Shown: positions 29,873-39,052 of the stretch, in pieces
How positions within the stretch are numbered: the first letter of the stretch is position 1
Layout: each line of letters begins with the position of its first letter
From: Archangium lansingense
GTDB lineage: Bacteria; Myxococcota; Myxococcia; Myxococcales; Myxococcaceae
NCBI RefSeq assembly: GCF_026626635.1
Contig: NZ_JAPNKA010000001.1
Coordinates: forward strand, 2,790,001 to 2,854,000
Length of the DNA stretch: 64,000 nt
Reading direction: 5' to 3'
Position numbers and translations under genes: made by a program
The notes under the pieces: generated by a model
Database searches by the model: none
What the model saw: only the letters and a program-made list of their open reading frames with translations
Told to the model about the DNA's origin: nothing

Positions 29873-30027
29873 GCCCCCCGAACAGCCGGCCCGGCGTGCC
29901 CTTCGTGGCGCGCTGGGCCGTTTGCTTTGGTCCTGGATGCCTTCCCAATGCATTGTCCTGGACTGAACCGTTGTAGTATCCGGGGTCGCGGCGCTGCTCA
30001 CCGAGCCCGCGGCTGCTGGACCAAGAG

Positions 30028-30645
30028 ATGAGTACTGAGTCGAATCCGGGCAACGACACCGCCTACGACGCGGAGCAGGATCTCCAGGAGCGGTTGGGCC
30101 TGGCGACGCCGCAGCACACCACGCGCGGCTTCCTGTTCACGTCCCTGCTGCGGGTGGTCCGAGAGCTCGGGGGTGACGAGGCGGTGGTGCAGCGCTGCCT
30201 GGCGGCGAGCGGGGAGAAGTCCTTCGTCGAGTTCTTCAACTACCCGACCCGCTCCCTGATTCTGCTGCTCTCCGCCGCGGCCCGCTCCCTGAGCGGCAAG
30301 TACGGCGGCTCCGAGGAAGTCCTACGGCAGATTGGTTTCAAGGCCGGCTCCAGCTACATGGAGACGCCGGTGGGGCGCACGGCGCTGCAGCAGGCGGGGA
30401 ACACGCCCCAGCAGTTCATGATCGCCCTGCAGACGCTCTACTGGGTGTTGACGAGCTACGGAAAGCCCGCGCTCACCTGGCCCGGGACGAACCGGGGCGT
30501 GCTCACCGTCGAGGTCACCTTCATGCCGCTCGCGTACCACGTGGGGGGTGCGCAGGCGATCGCCAAGAAGCTCGGGGTGAAGGGCGTGGACATCCGCGCG
30601 CGCAAGACGGGAGAGCTCAGCATCGCGCTGGAAGTCTCCTGGTAG
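30028..30645 (+). CDS. DUF2378 (TIGR02265) family protein
   Basis: A 205-residue protein of a paralogue family found almost only in myxobacteria. Typical features are RGFLFTSLLRVVRELGG near the start, the helical middle (TRSLILLLSAAARSLSGKYG), SSYMETPVGRTALQQAG and the C-terminal beta segment GVLTVEVTFMPLAYHVGG. The function is unknown; the fold resembles small-molecule-binding heme-NO/V4R-like domains, but this is inference. There is no signal peptide. It stands alone between the acnA terminator and a convergent HD-domain gene. Confidence 0.85.
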   Translation: MSTESNPGNDTAYDAEQDLQERLGLATPQHTTRGFLFTSLLRVVRELGGDEAVVQRCLAASGEKSFVEFFNYPTRSLILLLSAAARSLSGKYGGSEEVLRQIGFKAGSSYMETPVGRTALQQAGNTPQQFMIALQTLYWVLTSYGKPALTWPGTNRGVLTVEVTFMPLAYHVGGAQAIAKKLGVKGVDIRARKTGELSIALEVSW

Positions 30646-30652
30646 TGGGCGC

Positions 30653-31075
30653 TCACGCCTCTTGGAGTCGGGCCCAGGCGGCCCGGTAGCGGGCCAGCCG
30701 CTCCGCGTCCTTCGCGGTCACCGCCGGCAGCCTCCGCACGTCCATGTTGTCCTCCAGGTCCGCTCGCTTCACCCGGCGCGCGAGAGGGTGGGGGAGGACG
30801 CGCTCGATGAAGGCCTCGTACGTCTCGCCCTCGCGCTTCGTCAGGCAGTCCAGCGCGCCCAGCACCTCCTCGGGGTAGCCGAGCTCGCGCAGCCGCTCCA
30901 GCGTCCAGGGCGAGTCCTCCACCACGTCATGCAGGATGGCCACCATGCGCTCCGTCTCCGTCTCCAGGCGCATCATCACCCGCAGGGGGTGGAGGATGTA
31001 CGTCTGCCCGGCCTTGTCGCGCTGGCCCCGGTGGGCCTCCACGGCCAAGGCGATGGCGTCTTCCAGGGTGGGCAT
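30653..31075 (-). CDS. HD-domain hydrolase, RelA/SpoT (MESH1)-type
   Basis: A 140-residue protein consisting of a single HD domain like the hydrolase half of Rel/SpoT: AHRGQRDKAGQTYILHPLRVM near the start, then the metal-binding HD in ILHDVVEDSPWT and a later ADLEDNMDVRRL segment matching the family's NxxD region. The likely activity is hydrolysis of (p)ppGpp or a related nucleotide, as in the small alarmone hydrolases. No synthetase domain is present. I chose ATG 31075, which follows AGGAG by 8 bases; a GTG 7 codons upstream overlaps that site. The ArfB-like gene ends 14 bp before it, so the two are cotranscribed. Confidence 0.8.
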   Translation of the reverse strand: MPTLEDAIALAVEAHRGQRDKAGQTYILHPLRVMMRLETETERMVAILHDVVEDSPWTLERLRELGYPEEVLGALDCLTKREGETYEAFIERVLPHPLARRVKRADLEDNMDVRRLPAVTAKDAERLARYRAAWARLQEA

Positions 31076-31089
31076 GGGGTTATCTCCTC

Positions 31090-31467
31090 TCACCACTGGA
31101 CCTTCTTGCTGCGCTGCGCCTTCTTCTCGCCCTCGCGTTTCTTGGTGTCCAAACGGCGTCTCTGCGAGCCCTTGGTGGGCTTCGTCTTGTGGCGCTTCTT
31201 GGGCACGTAGGTGAGGGCCTGGAGTCCTTCGCGCAGGCGCTCGAGCGCGGCGCCCTTGTTCTGCGACTGGCTGCGGCGCTCGGTTCCAGTGACGGACAGC
31301 TCGGTGGGCGGGTGGGTCAGCCGCACGCCGCTGGCAGTGGTGTTGCGGTGCTGGCCGCCTGGGCCGGAGGCAATGAAGAACTCCACCTCGCAGGTGCGGA
31401 GTAGGGCGTCATCATCCAGGGCGAGCGCTTCCAGCGCGGCCTGTCGGCGGGAGGGTTCAACAGTCAT
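31090..31467 (-). CDS. Class-I release-factor-like peptidyl-tRNA hydrolase (ArfB-like)
   Basis: A 125-residue protein with the catalytic GGQ loop (ASGPGGQHRNTTASGVRL) of class I release factors and a very basic C-terminal tail (KKREGEKKAQRSKKVQW). It lacks stop-codon recognition domains. ArfB/YaeJ rescues ribosomes on non-stop messages by inserting such a tail in the mRNA channel, so this protein most likely does the same. The sequence is not a close ArfB (RSSGAGGQHVNK is usual) and could belong to the related release-factor-like (mtRF-R/C12orf65) group. It is upstream of, and cotranscribed with, the HD-domain gene; both would act in stress or stalled translation. Confidence 0.85.
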   Translation of the reverse strand: MTVEPSRRQAALEALALDDDALLRTCEVEFFIASGPGGQHRNTTASGVRLTHPPTELSVTGTERRSQSQNKGAALERLREGLQALTYVPKKRHKTKPTKGSQRRRLDTKKREGEKKAQRSKKVQW

Positions 31468-31795
31468 GGGAGCGTCAACCTAGTAACACGCGGTGGCTTC
31501 TGCACTCGGCGCCTGACGGAGCATGCAGGGCGGGCCTGACTTCGCCGTGGGGGGTGATGACGCGCCGCTCTAGGCGTGGAGCGCAAGGGTGGGACACCCC
31601 GGACACCCGGAGAGTCGTGTGTCACCCAGTTGCTTATAAGTCAGGGTTGTCTGCATATGGGTGTGCTCATTGCCTGACTGTCGGAGTCAGGAGGGCGGGG
31701 CTTCGTGCCCCGGGTGAGACGCGGGGGGGGCTGTGGATGACGCAAGCCTTGCCTCGTATCCGTCGTTGCCGAGGCACGAACGAGAGGGATGTATG
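31468..31795. other. Intergenic region upstream of the RCC1 lipoprotein gene
   Basis: About 330 bp between divergent genes with no credible reading frame. A possible promoter is TTGCTT (31630) with GCATAT (31653), 17 bp apart, in a locally AT-rich patch, reading towards the RCC1 gene. Support is only consensus-level. Confidence 0.35.
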
Positions 31796-34700
31796 ATGGG
31801 GAGCACCTTGTCGAGGAGCCTGCCGGTAGCGCTCCTTCTGGCCGTGACCTCGCTGGTGGTGGGATGTGGTGGGAGAGAGTGGACGGACGAAGGGACGCCA
31901 GGGCAACAGCGGGCTCCCGTCGTCATCGTGCAGGGGCGGCCCTACCGCCTGGCGGCGGGGTTGGGACACTCGCTGTACGTCACGCCAGCTGGCACGGTGT
32001 GGAGCTGGGGCAACAATGCCCAGGGGCAGCTCGGGGATGGCACCACCGCGCAACGTTTGACTCCCACGCAGGTGGTGGGGCTCACGAACATGACGGCCGT
32101 GGCGGCTGGCAACAACCACTCGCTGGCCTTGCGCCAGGGTGGCACGGTTTGGGCCTGGGGCGGCAACGGGGATGGCCAGTTGGGGGATGGCACCACCAGC
32201 GCGCACTCGCTCCCCGCACAGCTCACGGGGCTGTCGGGCGTGACGGCCATCGCCGCGGGCAACCTCCACTCGCTGGCGTTGAAGTCGGATGGCACGGTGT
32301 GGGCGTGGGGCAACAACTCCTTGGGCCAGGTGGGGGATGGCACGACCACCAGCCGCGGCTCCCCGACGCAGGTGTCGGGACTGTCGAGGGTGAAGGCCAT
32401 TGCCGCTGGCGACTCCCATTCCATGGCCCTGCTCGAGGACGGCACGGTGTGGACGTGGGGTAACAACGCCTCCGGTCAGCTTGGGGATGGCACCACCACC
32501 ACGCGCTCCGTGGCGGTGCAGGTGTCCGGCCTCACGGGCATCGTGTCCATCTCCGGAGGCGGTTCCCACTCCGTGGCGGTGAGCTCCGCGGGCGGCGTGT
32601 GGGCCTGGGGGGACAACTCCCGCGGCCAGCTCGGAGATGAGGGGACGGCCTCGTCCCTCACGCCGGTGCAGGTGCACGGCCTGTCGAACATCGTCTCCGT
32701 CGCCAGCGGCACCTACCACTCGGTGGCCCGGCACATTGACGGCTCCGTGTTTGCCTGGGGAGACAACACCCAGGGCCAGGCGGGCCAGTCCGTGGCCAGC
32801 CCGCTGCGCCTGCCGCGGTTGGTGACCGGCTTCTTGAATGTGCAGGCCCTCGCCTGTGGCAACTCCTTCGTCCTGGTCGGGCGCGGTGATGGCACCGTCC
32901 TGGCGTGGGGCAACAACTCCCATGGGCAGCTCGGCAATGGCAGCGCGAGCTGGCGCCCCGTTCCGGGCCCGGTGCAGGGGCTCTCCGGCATCGCGATCGT
33001 CGCCGCGGGGGATGTGCATGCCCTCGCCCTGCGGCCGGATGGCACGGTGTGGGCCTGGGGGGACAACGGCCAGGGCCAGCTGGGGGATGGCACCTTCACC
33101 CAGCGCCCGGTTCCGGTGCAGCTCCCGGGGCTGTCGGGCGTGACGGCGCTCGCTGTCTCCAGCTTCCACTCGATGGCGCTGAAGTCGGATGGCACGGCGT
33201 GGGCTTGGGGCGACAACACCTCCGGCCAGCTCGGCGATAGCTCGGGGGGCAAGCGCTCCACGCCAGGCCAGGTGCCGGGAGTGACGGACGCGGTGAGCCT
33301 TGCCGCGGGCTCCTACCACTCGATGGCGCTGAAGTCGGATGGCACGGTGTGGGCCTGGGGTGACAACACCGCGGGCCAGCTCGGAGATGGCACCACCTCC
33401 TTCACTGCGCGGACCCCGGCCCAGCGGGTGGTGTCACTCACGGGCGTCACCCGCGTGGCCGCCGGCCTCTACCACTCGATGGCGCTGAAGTCGGACGGCA
33501 CGGTGTGGGCCTGGGGTGACAACTCCTATGGCCAGCTCGGGGATGGCACCACCACCTCGCGCACCGTCCCCGTGCAGGTCCAGGGACTCTCCAACGTCGT
33601 GTCCATTGAAGTCGGGCCCTACCACTCGGCGGCCGTGCGCGGGGACGGCACGGTGTGGATGTGGGGGGACAATGGCCAGGGCCAGCTCGGGGATGGCACC
33701 ACCACCCCCCGCTCCCTGCCTGCCCAGGTGGCTGGCATCTCGGGCTCCATCTCGGCCCTCTCCTGCCGGGGCAGCCATGTGTTGGCGCTGCGCACGGACG
33801 GCCAGCTCTGGGCGTGGGGTCGCAATGCGACGGGCCAGCTTGGACTGGGGACCAACACCGCGGTGTCCACTCCGGTGCGAGTGCCGGGCTTCTCGCGCGT
33901 CACGGCCCCGTCGGCCGGTGGCCGCATCTCCGTTGCGCTGCGCGAGGACGGCACGGTGTGGGCCTGGGGTGACAACTCCACCGGCCAGCTCGGCAATGGC
34001 GCCACCAACGTGTACCCCTTCCCTGGACAGGTGAAGGGCATGCCTCGCGCCTCGCAGCTCGCCGCGGGCTCCGGCCATTCCCTCTACGCGCGCAAGGATG
34101 GCGTCGTGTTGAGCTGGGGAAACAACAGCCACGGGCAGCTCGGCGAGGACGGGTACGCCTCCAGCCTGGCTCCCGTCGTGGTGCCGGACCTCCGCTGCAT
34201 CGAGGCCGTGTCGGGCGGCGCCGCCTTCTCCCTGGCGCTGCGCTGCGATGGAACGGTGTGGGCCTGGGGTGACAACTCCTCCGGCCAGCTCGGGGACGGC
34301 ACGACCACTTCGCGCGCCACCCCGGCGCAGGTACAGGGGCTCACCAATGTCGTGGCCCTCTGGGCAGGCACCCACCATTCCCTGGCAGTGCGCGCGGATG
34401 GAACGGTGTGGGCCTGGGGTGACAACTCCTCGGGCCAGCTCGGGGATGGCACCACCACCTCGCGCTCCACTCCGGTGCAGGTGCAGGGCCTCCTCGACGT
34501 CAAGGCCGTCACGGGCGGCGCTGGCCACTCCCTGGCGCTGCGCTGCGATGGAACGGTGTGGGCCTGGGGTGGCAATGCGTTCGGCCAGCTTGGAGACGGC
34601 ACCACCACCTCGAGCCTCATCCCGGTGGTCCTGCCGTTGCTCACGGGCATCCAGGCGCTCACCACCGGGGACTACCACTCGCTGGCGGTGAGGTCCGACG

Positions 34701-35083
34701 GCACGGCGTGGGCCTGGGGTTACAACTCCTCCGGGCAGCTCGGGGACGGCACCACTGCCTCGAGCGCCACTCCGGTCCAGGTCGAGGGCCTGACGAATGT
34801 CACGGCCGTCGCGGCCGGCAAGACGCACTCCCTGGCCCGGCTGAGCGATGGCTCGGTGTGGGCCTGGGGTGGCAACGATGACGGACAGCTCGGAGATGGC
34901 TCCACCACCGCGCAGACCATGGCGGTCGTGGTACGGGAGCTCAAGGACGCCACGGCCGTCGCCGCCGGCGCTGCCCACTCCCTGGCGCTGAATTCGGACG
35001 GCTCGATCAGCACGTGGGGGAGCAACGAGTACGGGCAGCTGGGGGATGGCTCTCCGGGCTTCCTCGTGGGCGAGGTGCTCTGA
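31796..35083 (+). CDS. RCC1-repeat outer-membrane/surface lipoprotein
   Basis: A 1095-residue lipoprotein: signal peptide with lipobox VVGC, a short linker, then repeats to the end. I count 21 RCC1 units of about 51 residues, each with the core VWAWGDNSSGQLGDGTT and a following HSLAL-type strand. Since RCC1 propellers have seven blades, 21 units would make three complete propellers. A long secreted RCC1 protein is probably a binding scaffold on the cell surface; the specific ligand is unknown. The start is ATG 31796 (or 31793), after GAGAGGG. It has no obvious operon partner. Confidence 0.88.
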   Translation: MGSTLSRSLPVALLLAVTSLVVGCGGREWTDEGTPGQQRAPVVIVQGRPYRLAAGLGHSLYVTPAGTVWSWGNNAQGQLGDGTTAQRLTPTQVVGLTNMTAVAAGNNHSLALRQGGTVWAWGGNGDGQLGDGTTSAHSLPAQLTGLSGVTAIAAGNLHSLALKSDGTVWAWGNNSLGQVGDGTTTSRGSPTQVSGLSRVKAIAAGDSHSMALLEDGTVWTWGNNASGQLGDGTTTTRSVAVQVSGLTGIVSISGGGSHSVAVSSAGGVWAWGDNSRGQLGDEGTASSLTPVQVHGLSNIVSVASGTYHSVARHIDGSVFAWGDNTQGQAGQSVASPLRLPRLVTGFLNVQALACGNSFVLVGRGDGTVLAWGNNSHGQLGNGSASWRPVPGPVQGLSGIAIVAAGDVHALALRPDGTVWAWGDNGQGQLGDGTFTQRPVPVQLPGLSGVTALAVSSFHSMALKSDGTAWAWGDNTSGQLGDSSGGKRSTPGQVPGVTDAVSLAAGSYHSMALKSDGTVWAWGDNTAGQLGDGTTSFTARTPAQRVVSLTGVTRVAAGLYHSMALKSDGTVWAWGDNSYGQLGDGTTTSRTVPVQVQGLSNVVSIEVGPYHSAAVRGDGTVWMWGDNGQGQLGDGTTTPRSLPAQVAGISGSISALSCRGSHVLALRTDGQLWAWGRNATGQLGLGTNTAVSTPVRVPGFSRVTAPSAGGRISVALREDGTVWAWGDNSTGQLGNGATNVYPFPGQVKGMPRASQLAAGSGHSLYARKDGVVLSWGNNSHGQLGEDGYASSLAPVVVPDLRCIEAVSGGAAFSLALRCDGTVWAWGDNSSGQLGDGTTTSRATPAQVQGLTNVVALWAGTHHSLAVRADGTVWAWGDNSSGQLGDGTTTSRSTPVQVQGLLDVKAVTGGAGHSLALRCDGTVWAWGGNAFGQLGDGTTTSSLIPVVLPLLTGIQALTTGDYHSLAVRSDGTAWAWGYNSSGQLGDGTTASSATPVQVEGLTNVTAVAAGKTHSLARLSDGSVWAWGGNDDGQLGDGSTTAQTMAVVVRELKDATAVAAGAAHSLALNSDGSISTWGSNEYGQLGDGSPGFLVGEVL
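31970..35070 (+). repeat. 21 tandem RCC1 repeat units (about 153 bp each)
   Basis: The DNA coding for GTVWAWGDN and GQLGDGT recurs with a ~153-bp period, and the phrases GGCACGGTGTGGGCCTGGGG and CAGCTCGGGGATGGCACCAC are repeated almost verbatim. Units in the second half (34230-34900) are more alike than those in the first. Confidence 0.85.
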
Positions 35084-35151
35084 CGGGCGCTACGCCTGGA
35101 GCAGCGCACGCGGCCCACCCGAAGCAGGGGATGGGCCGCGCTCCCGTCTCC

Positions 35152-35550
35152 TCACCGCGCGAAGTGCTTGCGGCGCAGGGGCTTGTTCTCCAGGAACAGG
35201 TAGCGCGCGAGCCGCTGGCCGAACGTCAGCAGCACGATGCCCATCAGCACCTGGGCCCCGAGGATGATGCGGTTGACGTCCACCGCCGGCATCCAGCGCA
35301 CCTTTCCATTGCGCAGGACGAAGGCCCCGGCGGGCCGTGCGTTCAGGCCGAAGCCACTGCCGTAGCCCTTGCCGGTGCTCTCGGCCTCCGCGCCCGCGGT
35401 GGCGGGGGCCTCGCCGCCGCCTCCTCCGCCGCCTCCGCTCACCCTGGCCGCGGGGACGAGCGTCACCTCGCCCTGCTGGATGGGATCTCCAAAGACACGC
35501 CGGACGCTGAAGGCGTCGCGAGCCCTGTCGATGACCTCGTTGACGTCCAT
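35152..35550 (-). CDS. GerW/YtfJ-family sporulation-associated protein
   Basis: A 132-residue protein with the YtfJ (PF09579-type) layout: RVFGDPIQQGEVTLVPAARV, a glycine-rich loop, FGLNARPAGAFVLRNGKVRW and PAVDVNRIILGAQ. The end carries a membrane-type helix (GAQVLMGIVLLTFGQRLARYL). In Bacillus GerW is needed for spore germination; in myxobacteria a role in development or the envelope is possible but unknown. The start ATG at 35550 reads MDVNEVIDRARDAF, typical of the family. Confidence 0.8.
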   Translation of the reverse strand: MDVNEVIDRARDAFSVRRVFGDPIQQGEVTLVPAARVSGGGGGGGGEAPATAGAEAESTGKGYGSGFGLNARPAGAFVLRNGKVRWMPAVDVNRIILGAQVLMGIVLLTFGQRLARYLFLENKPLRRKHFAR

Positions 35551-35833
35551 GGTGCTACCCCCCGTGCTTGAGGACTTTCTCGGATGAGGTAGGCACCCAC
35601 CGGGGTCCCAACACTGAGCGCTCGCCCGGAGGCACCGGAGGCCGCGGAGGGCCAGGCGGGCGGCTCCTGGATGGAGGGGGAGGCGCTCTCCACATGATAG
35701 GCATGTACTCTCATTTTGAGAGCATGAACCTGCTCCAGCGGGCTCGGCTTCTGTAATTCCAGGGGGTTGGGTGTTGGCAAGCGGGTTGCTCTAGGGAGAG
35801 GCCAGAGAAGCACTTCCACAGGAGCTGACTTCA

Positions 35834-36382
35834 ATGTCCATCGAGACCTGGCAGCTTGATCCGACCCACTCTTCTATCGGCTTCATCGTGCGGCACATGG
35901 TGGTGGCGCGAGTGCACGGCCGCTTCACCCGCTACGAGGGGAGGCTGTTCACGAACGGCGACCTGGTGAAGGCGCAGGCGGAGGTGAAGATCGACGCGTC
36001 GAGCATCGACACCCAGGTGGAGGCCCGGGACAACCACCTGCGCTCGCAGGACTTCTTCGACGTGGCGGCCTTCCCGCGCGTCATCTTCCACAGCCGGCGG
36101 GTGCTCCCAGCGGGCGGGGACCACTACCGCGTGGTGGGGGACCTGACCATCAAGGACACCACGCGCGAGGTGGTGCTGGACGCCGAGTTCCTCGGCCGGG
36201 TGAAGGATCCATTCGGCACCGAGCGGCTGGCGTTCAGCGCGCGCACGAGCATCGAGCGCAAGGACTTCGGGCTGACGTGGAACAAGGCGCTGGAGACGGG
36301 CGGGGTGCTGGTGGGTGAGCGCATCGACATCGAGCTGGACGTGCAGGTGGTGAAGGCGGTGGCGGTGGAGAAGGTGGCGTGA
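35834..36382 (+). CDS. YceI-family protein
   Basis: A 182-residue lipocalin-like beta-barrel of the YceI family: WQLDPTHSSIGFIVRHMVVA at the start, then SSIDTQVEARDNHLRSQDFF in the middle and GDLTIKDTTREVVLDAEFLG. YceI proteins bind isoprenoid-like molecules. There is no signal peptide, so this member is cytoplasmic, unlike E. coli YceI. The stop overlaps the GTG start of the pirin gene by 3 bases, so they form an operon. Confidence 0.9.
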   Translation: MSIETWQLDPTHSSIGFIVRHMVVARVHGRFTRYEGRLFTNGDLVKAQAEVKIDASSIDTQVEARDNHLRSQDFFDVAAFPRVIFHSRRVLPAGGDHYRVVGDLTIKDTTREVVLDAEFLGRVKDPFGTERLAFSARTSIERKDFGLTWNKALETGGVLVGERIDIELDVQVVKAVAVEKVA

Positions 36383-37233
36383 AGCGGAGAGAGGCTGGCC
36401 GGAAGCTCAACCGGCGACAGTTTGCTGGCGGGCTGGTGGCCGGAGTAACGGGCTTGATGGGCGGGACGCTGCTCGCACGCGGCGAATCGCCACGGGCCCC
36501 TGATGCATCCAAGAGGACTGGAGAAAAGGAGTACCCCATGTTGAACGTTCGACCCGCTGAAGCGCGCGGCCATGCCAACCACGGCTGGCTGGACTCCCAC
36601 CACACCTTCTCGTTCGCGGACTACTACGACCCGGAGCACATGGGTTTCCGTGCGCTGCGCGTCATCAACGAGGACCGGGTGGCGCCGCGCAGTGGCTTCG
36701 GCACGCACCCGCACCGGGACATGGAGATCATCACCTACGTGCTCTCGGGGCAGATCGAGCACCGCGACAGCATGGGCACGCTCGGGGTGTTGCGCGCGGG
36801 AGAGCTGCAGCGGATGACGGCGGGCACGGGTGTGCTGCACAGCGAGATGAACCGGAGCGGCGAGGAGCTGCACTTCCTGCAGATCTGGGTCATCCCCGAG
36901 AGCAAGGGCCTGACGCCGAGCTACGAGCAGAAGGCGTTCACGAAGGAGGAGCGCCAGGGTCGCTTCCGGCTGGTGGTGTCGCCGGAGGGGAAGGACGGAG
37001 CGCTGAAGGTGCACCAGGACCTGCGGCTGTACAGCACGTTGCTGGGCAAGGGCGAGAAGACCGGGTTCTCGCTGGCGCCGGGCCGGCACGTCTGGCTGCA
37101 GGTGGCGCGCGGCGCGGGCACGCTCAACGGCGTGGCGCTGAAGGCCGGGGACGGGGTGGCTGTGTCCGAGGAGTCGCAGTTGGTGTTGTCGGCAACGGAG
37201 CCGCTGGAGGCGCTGCTCTTCGACCTGGCGTGA
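36379..37233 (+). CDS. Pirin-family protein (YhhW quercetinase-like) with N-terminal Tat-type extension
   Basis: The pirin domain starts at LNVRPAEARGHANHGWLDSH and carries the metal-binding histidines (THPHRDMEIITYVLSGQIEH and the later Glu/His in GVLHSEMN); it matches the YhhW group, which can act as quercetin dioxygenase. The frame extends upstream by 53 codons to a GTG overlapping the yceI stop, and this extension contains RRQFAGGLVAGVTGLMGGTL, a good twin-arginine signal. A second start, ATG 36538, has a very strong ribosome-binding site (AAAAGGAG, 6 bases away) and gives the usual cytoplasmic protein of 231 residues. I list the longer form; both may be made. Confidence 0.85.
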   Translation: MKRREAGRKLNRRQFAGGLVAGVTGLMGGTLLARGESPRAPDASKRTGEKEYPMLNVRPAEARGHANHGWLDSHHTFSFADYYDPEHMGFRALRVINEDRVAPRSGFGTHPHRDMEIITYVLSGQIEHRDSMGTLGVLRAGELQRMTAGTGVLHSEMNRSGEELHFLQIWVIPESKGLTPSYEQKAFTKEERQGRFRLVVSPEGKDGALKVHQDLRLYSTLLGKGEKTGFSLAPGRHVWLQVARGAGTLNGVALKAGDGVAVSEESQLVLSATEPLEALLFDLA

Positions 37234-37646
37234 GCCGGGAAGAGGCGTAGCCCCGGGTTGGGTGAGCGCGTGGCCTGGTCGCCACGCACTCACTCCCCCC
37301 GAAGGTAGAGAGCCGTGGCGGAGGTGACACCGCGCGCCCCTGAGTGTGTGGGCGTCAAGCGTTGGAATGAGTTTGGCTGGCATGCCAACCCTCGACCGAC
37401 CATCCACCTGACTCAGAGTAGGGAGGTGTCCAAGGAGGAAGGCCAGACCCTAAGCATCTTTGGTTCACGGCTCGGCCCGCCCCGTTCTGTCCGGGGCCCC
37501 ACGTGCCGGCGCGTCATCACATTCGCGCTACCGCCCTCTACCCATTTGATAGCCCGGTGATTTGGTGTGAATCGCCGCAGGTGGGAAGCGGCGCGCTCAG
37601 GTGACGTACCAATGGATGCTGCCCTTCGGGGCAGACGGAGAGAGTC
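37234..37646. other. Intergenic region, no gene recognised
   Basis: About 410 bp of somewhat lower GC than its neighbours, with stop codons in all frames. A partial inverted repeat GTTTGGCTGGCATGCCAAC lies at about 37371. No promoter or RNA is convincing. It may be decayed DNA. Confidence 0.4.
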
Positions 37647-38831
37647 ATGAGCATACCCGGAACACGCCGATATGCTGCTTCCGCTGGCCTGTGCCTCACA
37701 CTGGCCGCGTGCGGCGCTCTGGCTCGAGAGCCGGCACGGGAAACAGAGTCCACCACAAGAGTCGTGATTCCCGTGCAAAGCTGCCCATCGGCGAGCGCGT
37801 ACACAGCTCAGCCACCCTCTCTCGTCGCTCGGATCGATCCCGTGGCCTTGCTGGCGGGAGCGCCTACCGCGTGCGTCGGCGGGTTCAATTCAAACGAGAC
37901 TCCGTGCGCGAGGACCCACGTCTACAAGCCGAATGCCGCCGTGACGCCTCGTGCGCCCCTGGTCGTGTTCCTACCGGGTACACACATGGAGCCGGACAAG
38001 CACGATCTCGTGCTGGCTACCGCCGCCTACGCGGGATACCGCACGATCGGGCTCTCCTACGAGAATCGTGTCTCCGTGAAGGATGCGTGTTCCGGAGCCA
38101 ATCCCTGCGGTAACGACTGCCAGGGGCTCGCGCGCATGGAGGCGGTCCTCGGCACCGACGTCTCCTCCGAGGCCAACATCGAGCGCGGCGACTCGGTGCT
38201 CGAGCGCCTCTACCGTGTGCTGGAGTACCTCGACGCCAACGACCCGGCGGGAGGCTGGTCCAGCTACTACGTGCCGACAGCAGGGAACATCACGTCCGCC
38301 AGCATCGTCTGGAGCCAGATCATCATCTCTGGCTTCTCCCAGGGGGCCGGACACGCCGCGCTGATCTCGCGCAAGATGCAGGTACATGGCCTGTTCATCA
38401 TCGACGGCGGGAATGACACGTGCAATGGCGCCGCCGGCCCTTTGCCGGCCGAGTGGACCACCCTCCTGCCGGACGCCAGCAGTGGGCGTCGAAAGTACGG
38501 CGTCACGCACCGGCGAAACGAGCCAATGCCCTATGCCCCCTCGGCGACGTGGCAAGCGCTCGGGCTCGGCACGAGCGGAACGTCGCTCGACGGCACTGGG
38601 TGGGGCCGCAGTGTCATCGACACCATCCCGCCCATGCCGTTCTCGTATACGAACCAGAGCTTTGCGGAGCCTCCGGCGCAGTGCTCGGAGCACACCTCGA
38701 TGGCGCGAGACGAGTGCATGCCGGCCAACCTCTCGGCGGCTGCGATTGCCGCCACCGCGCCTGGCAGCCGGCTCTTCGCGCCGTACCTGCGTCGCTTCTG
38801 TTACGCGTGCGATCCCGGCACCTGCCCCTGA
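37647..38831 (+). CDS. Alpha/beta-hydrolase-fold lipoprotein (BPSS1187-like)
   Basis: A 394-residue lipoprotein: signal peptide with lipobox LAAC near residue 22. The hydrolase core shows APLVVFLPGTHMEPDKHDLV (oxyanion region), the nucleophile elbow GFSQGAGHAA (Ser near residue 231) and DGGNDTC. Many cysteines (SGANPCGNDCQG, CYACDPGTCP) suggest disulfides outside the cytoplasm. From memory it resembles proteins labelled BPSS1187 family, whose substrates are not known. ATG 37647 follows GGAGAGAG. GC and codon use are slightly lower than in the flanks, and it is bordered by empty or decayed DNA, so it may be acquired. Confidence 0.75.
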   Translation: MSIPGTRRYAASAGLCLTLAACGALAREPARETESTTRVVIPVQSCPSASAYTAQPPSLVARIDPVALLAGAPTACVGGFNSNETPCARTHVYKPNAAVTPRAPLVVFLPGTHMEPDKHDLVLATAAYAGYRTIGLSYENRVSVKDACSGANPCGNDCQGLARMEAVLGTDVSSEANIERGDSVLERLYRVLEYLDANDPAGGWSSYYVPTAGNITSASIVWSQIIISGFSQGAGHAALISRKMQVHGLFIIDGGNDTCNGAAGPLPAEWTTLLPDASSGRRKYGVTHRRNEPMPYAPSATWQALGLGTSGTSLDGTGWGRSVIDTIPPMPFSYTNQSFAEPPAQCSEHTSMARDECMPANLSAAAIAATAPGSRLFAPYLRRFCYACDPGTCP

Positions 38832-39052
38832 GCCTCGCTCCCGCCAACGCCCAGGATGGATGGGCTCACTCGAGGAAGGCCATGGAGGGACGGGGCGGGC
38901 CCTGTCGCACCGCCGCTGGTAAATCCAGACGTGTCATAGGGCATGGCTGTCATGGGCCACGGGCCTCCGGGGGCTCACTCTCCGTGAAATCAAAGGCTTT
39001 CGCGTGGAACGGGGCTTGCTGTGGCGCCAGCACCCCTTTCCTGGAGGAAGAC

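Noticed and set aside
29827..30027. A regulatory RNA in the acnA-DUF2378 gap
   Set aside because: The gap is explained by two terminator-like hairpins and a short promoter region; no conserved RNA fold or other evidence was seen.
31667..33319. Long minus-strand frames with repeated HGAR-type phrases opposite the RCC1 gene
   Set aside because: They are antisense translations of the RCC1 repeats, not an independent repeat protein.
31970..35070. Regular DNA repeats that could suggest a CRISPR array
   Set aside because: The period (~153 bp) is coding and in frame, with RCC1 motifs throughout; there are no short identical repeats with unique spacers. The same applies to the 126-bp WD40 units at 51.1-53.1 kb.
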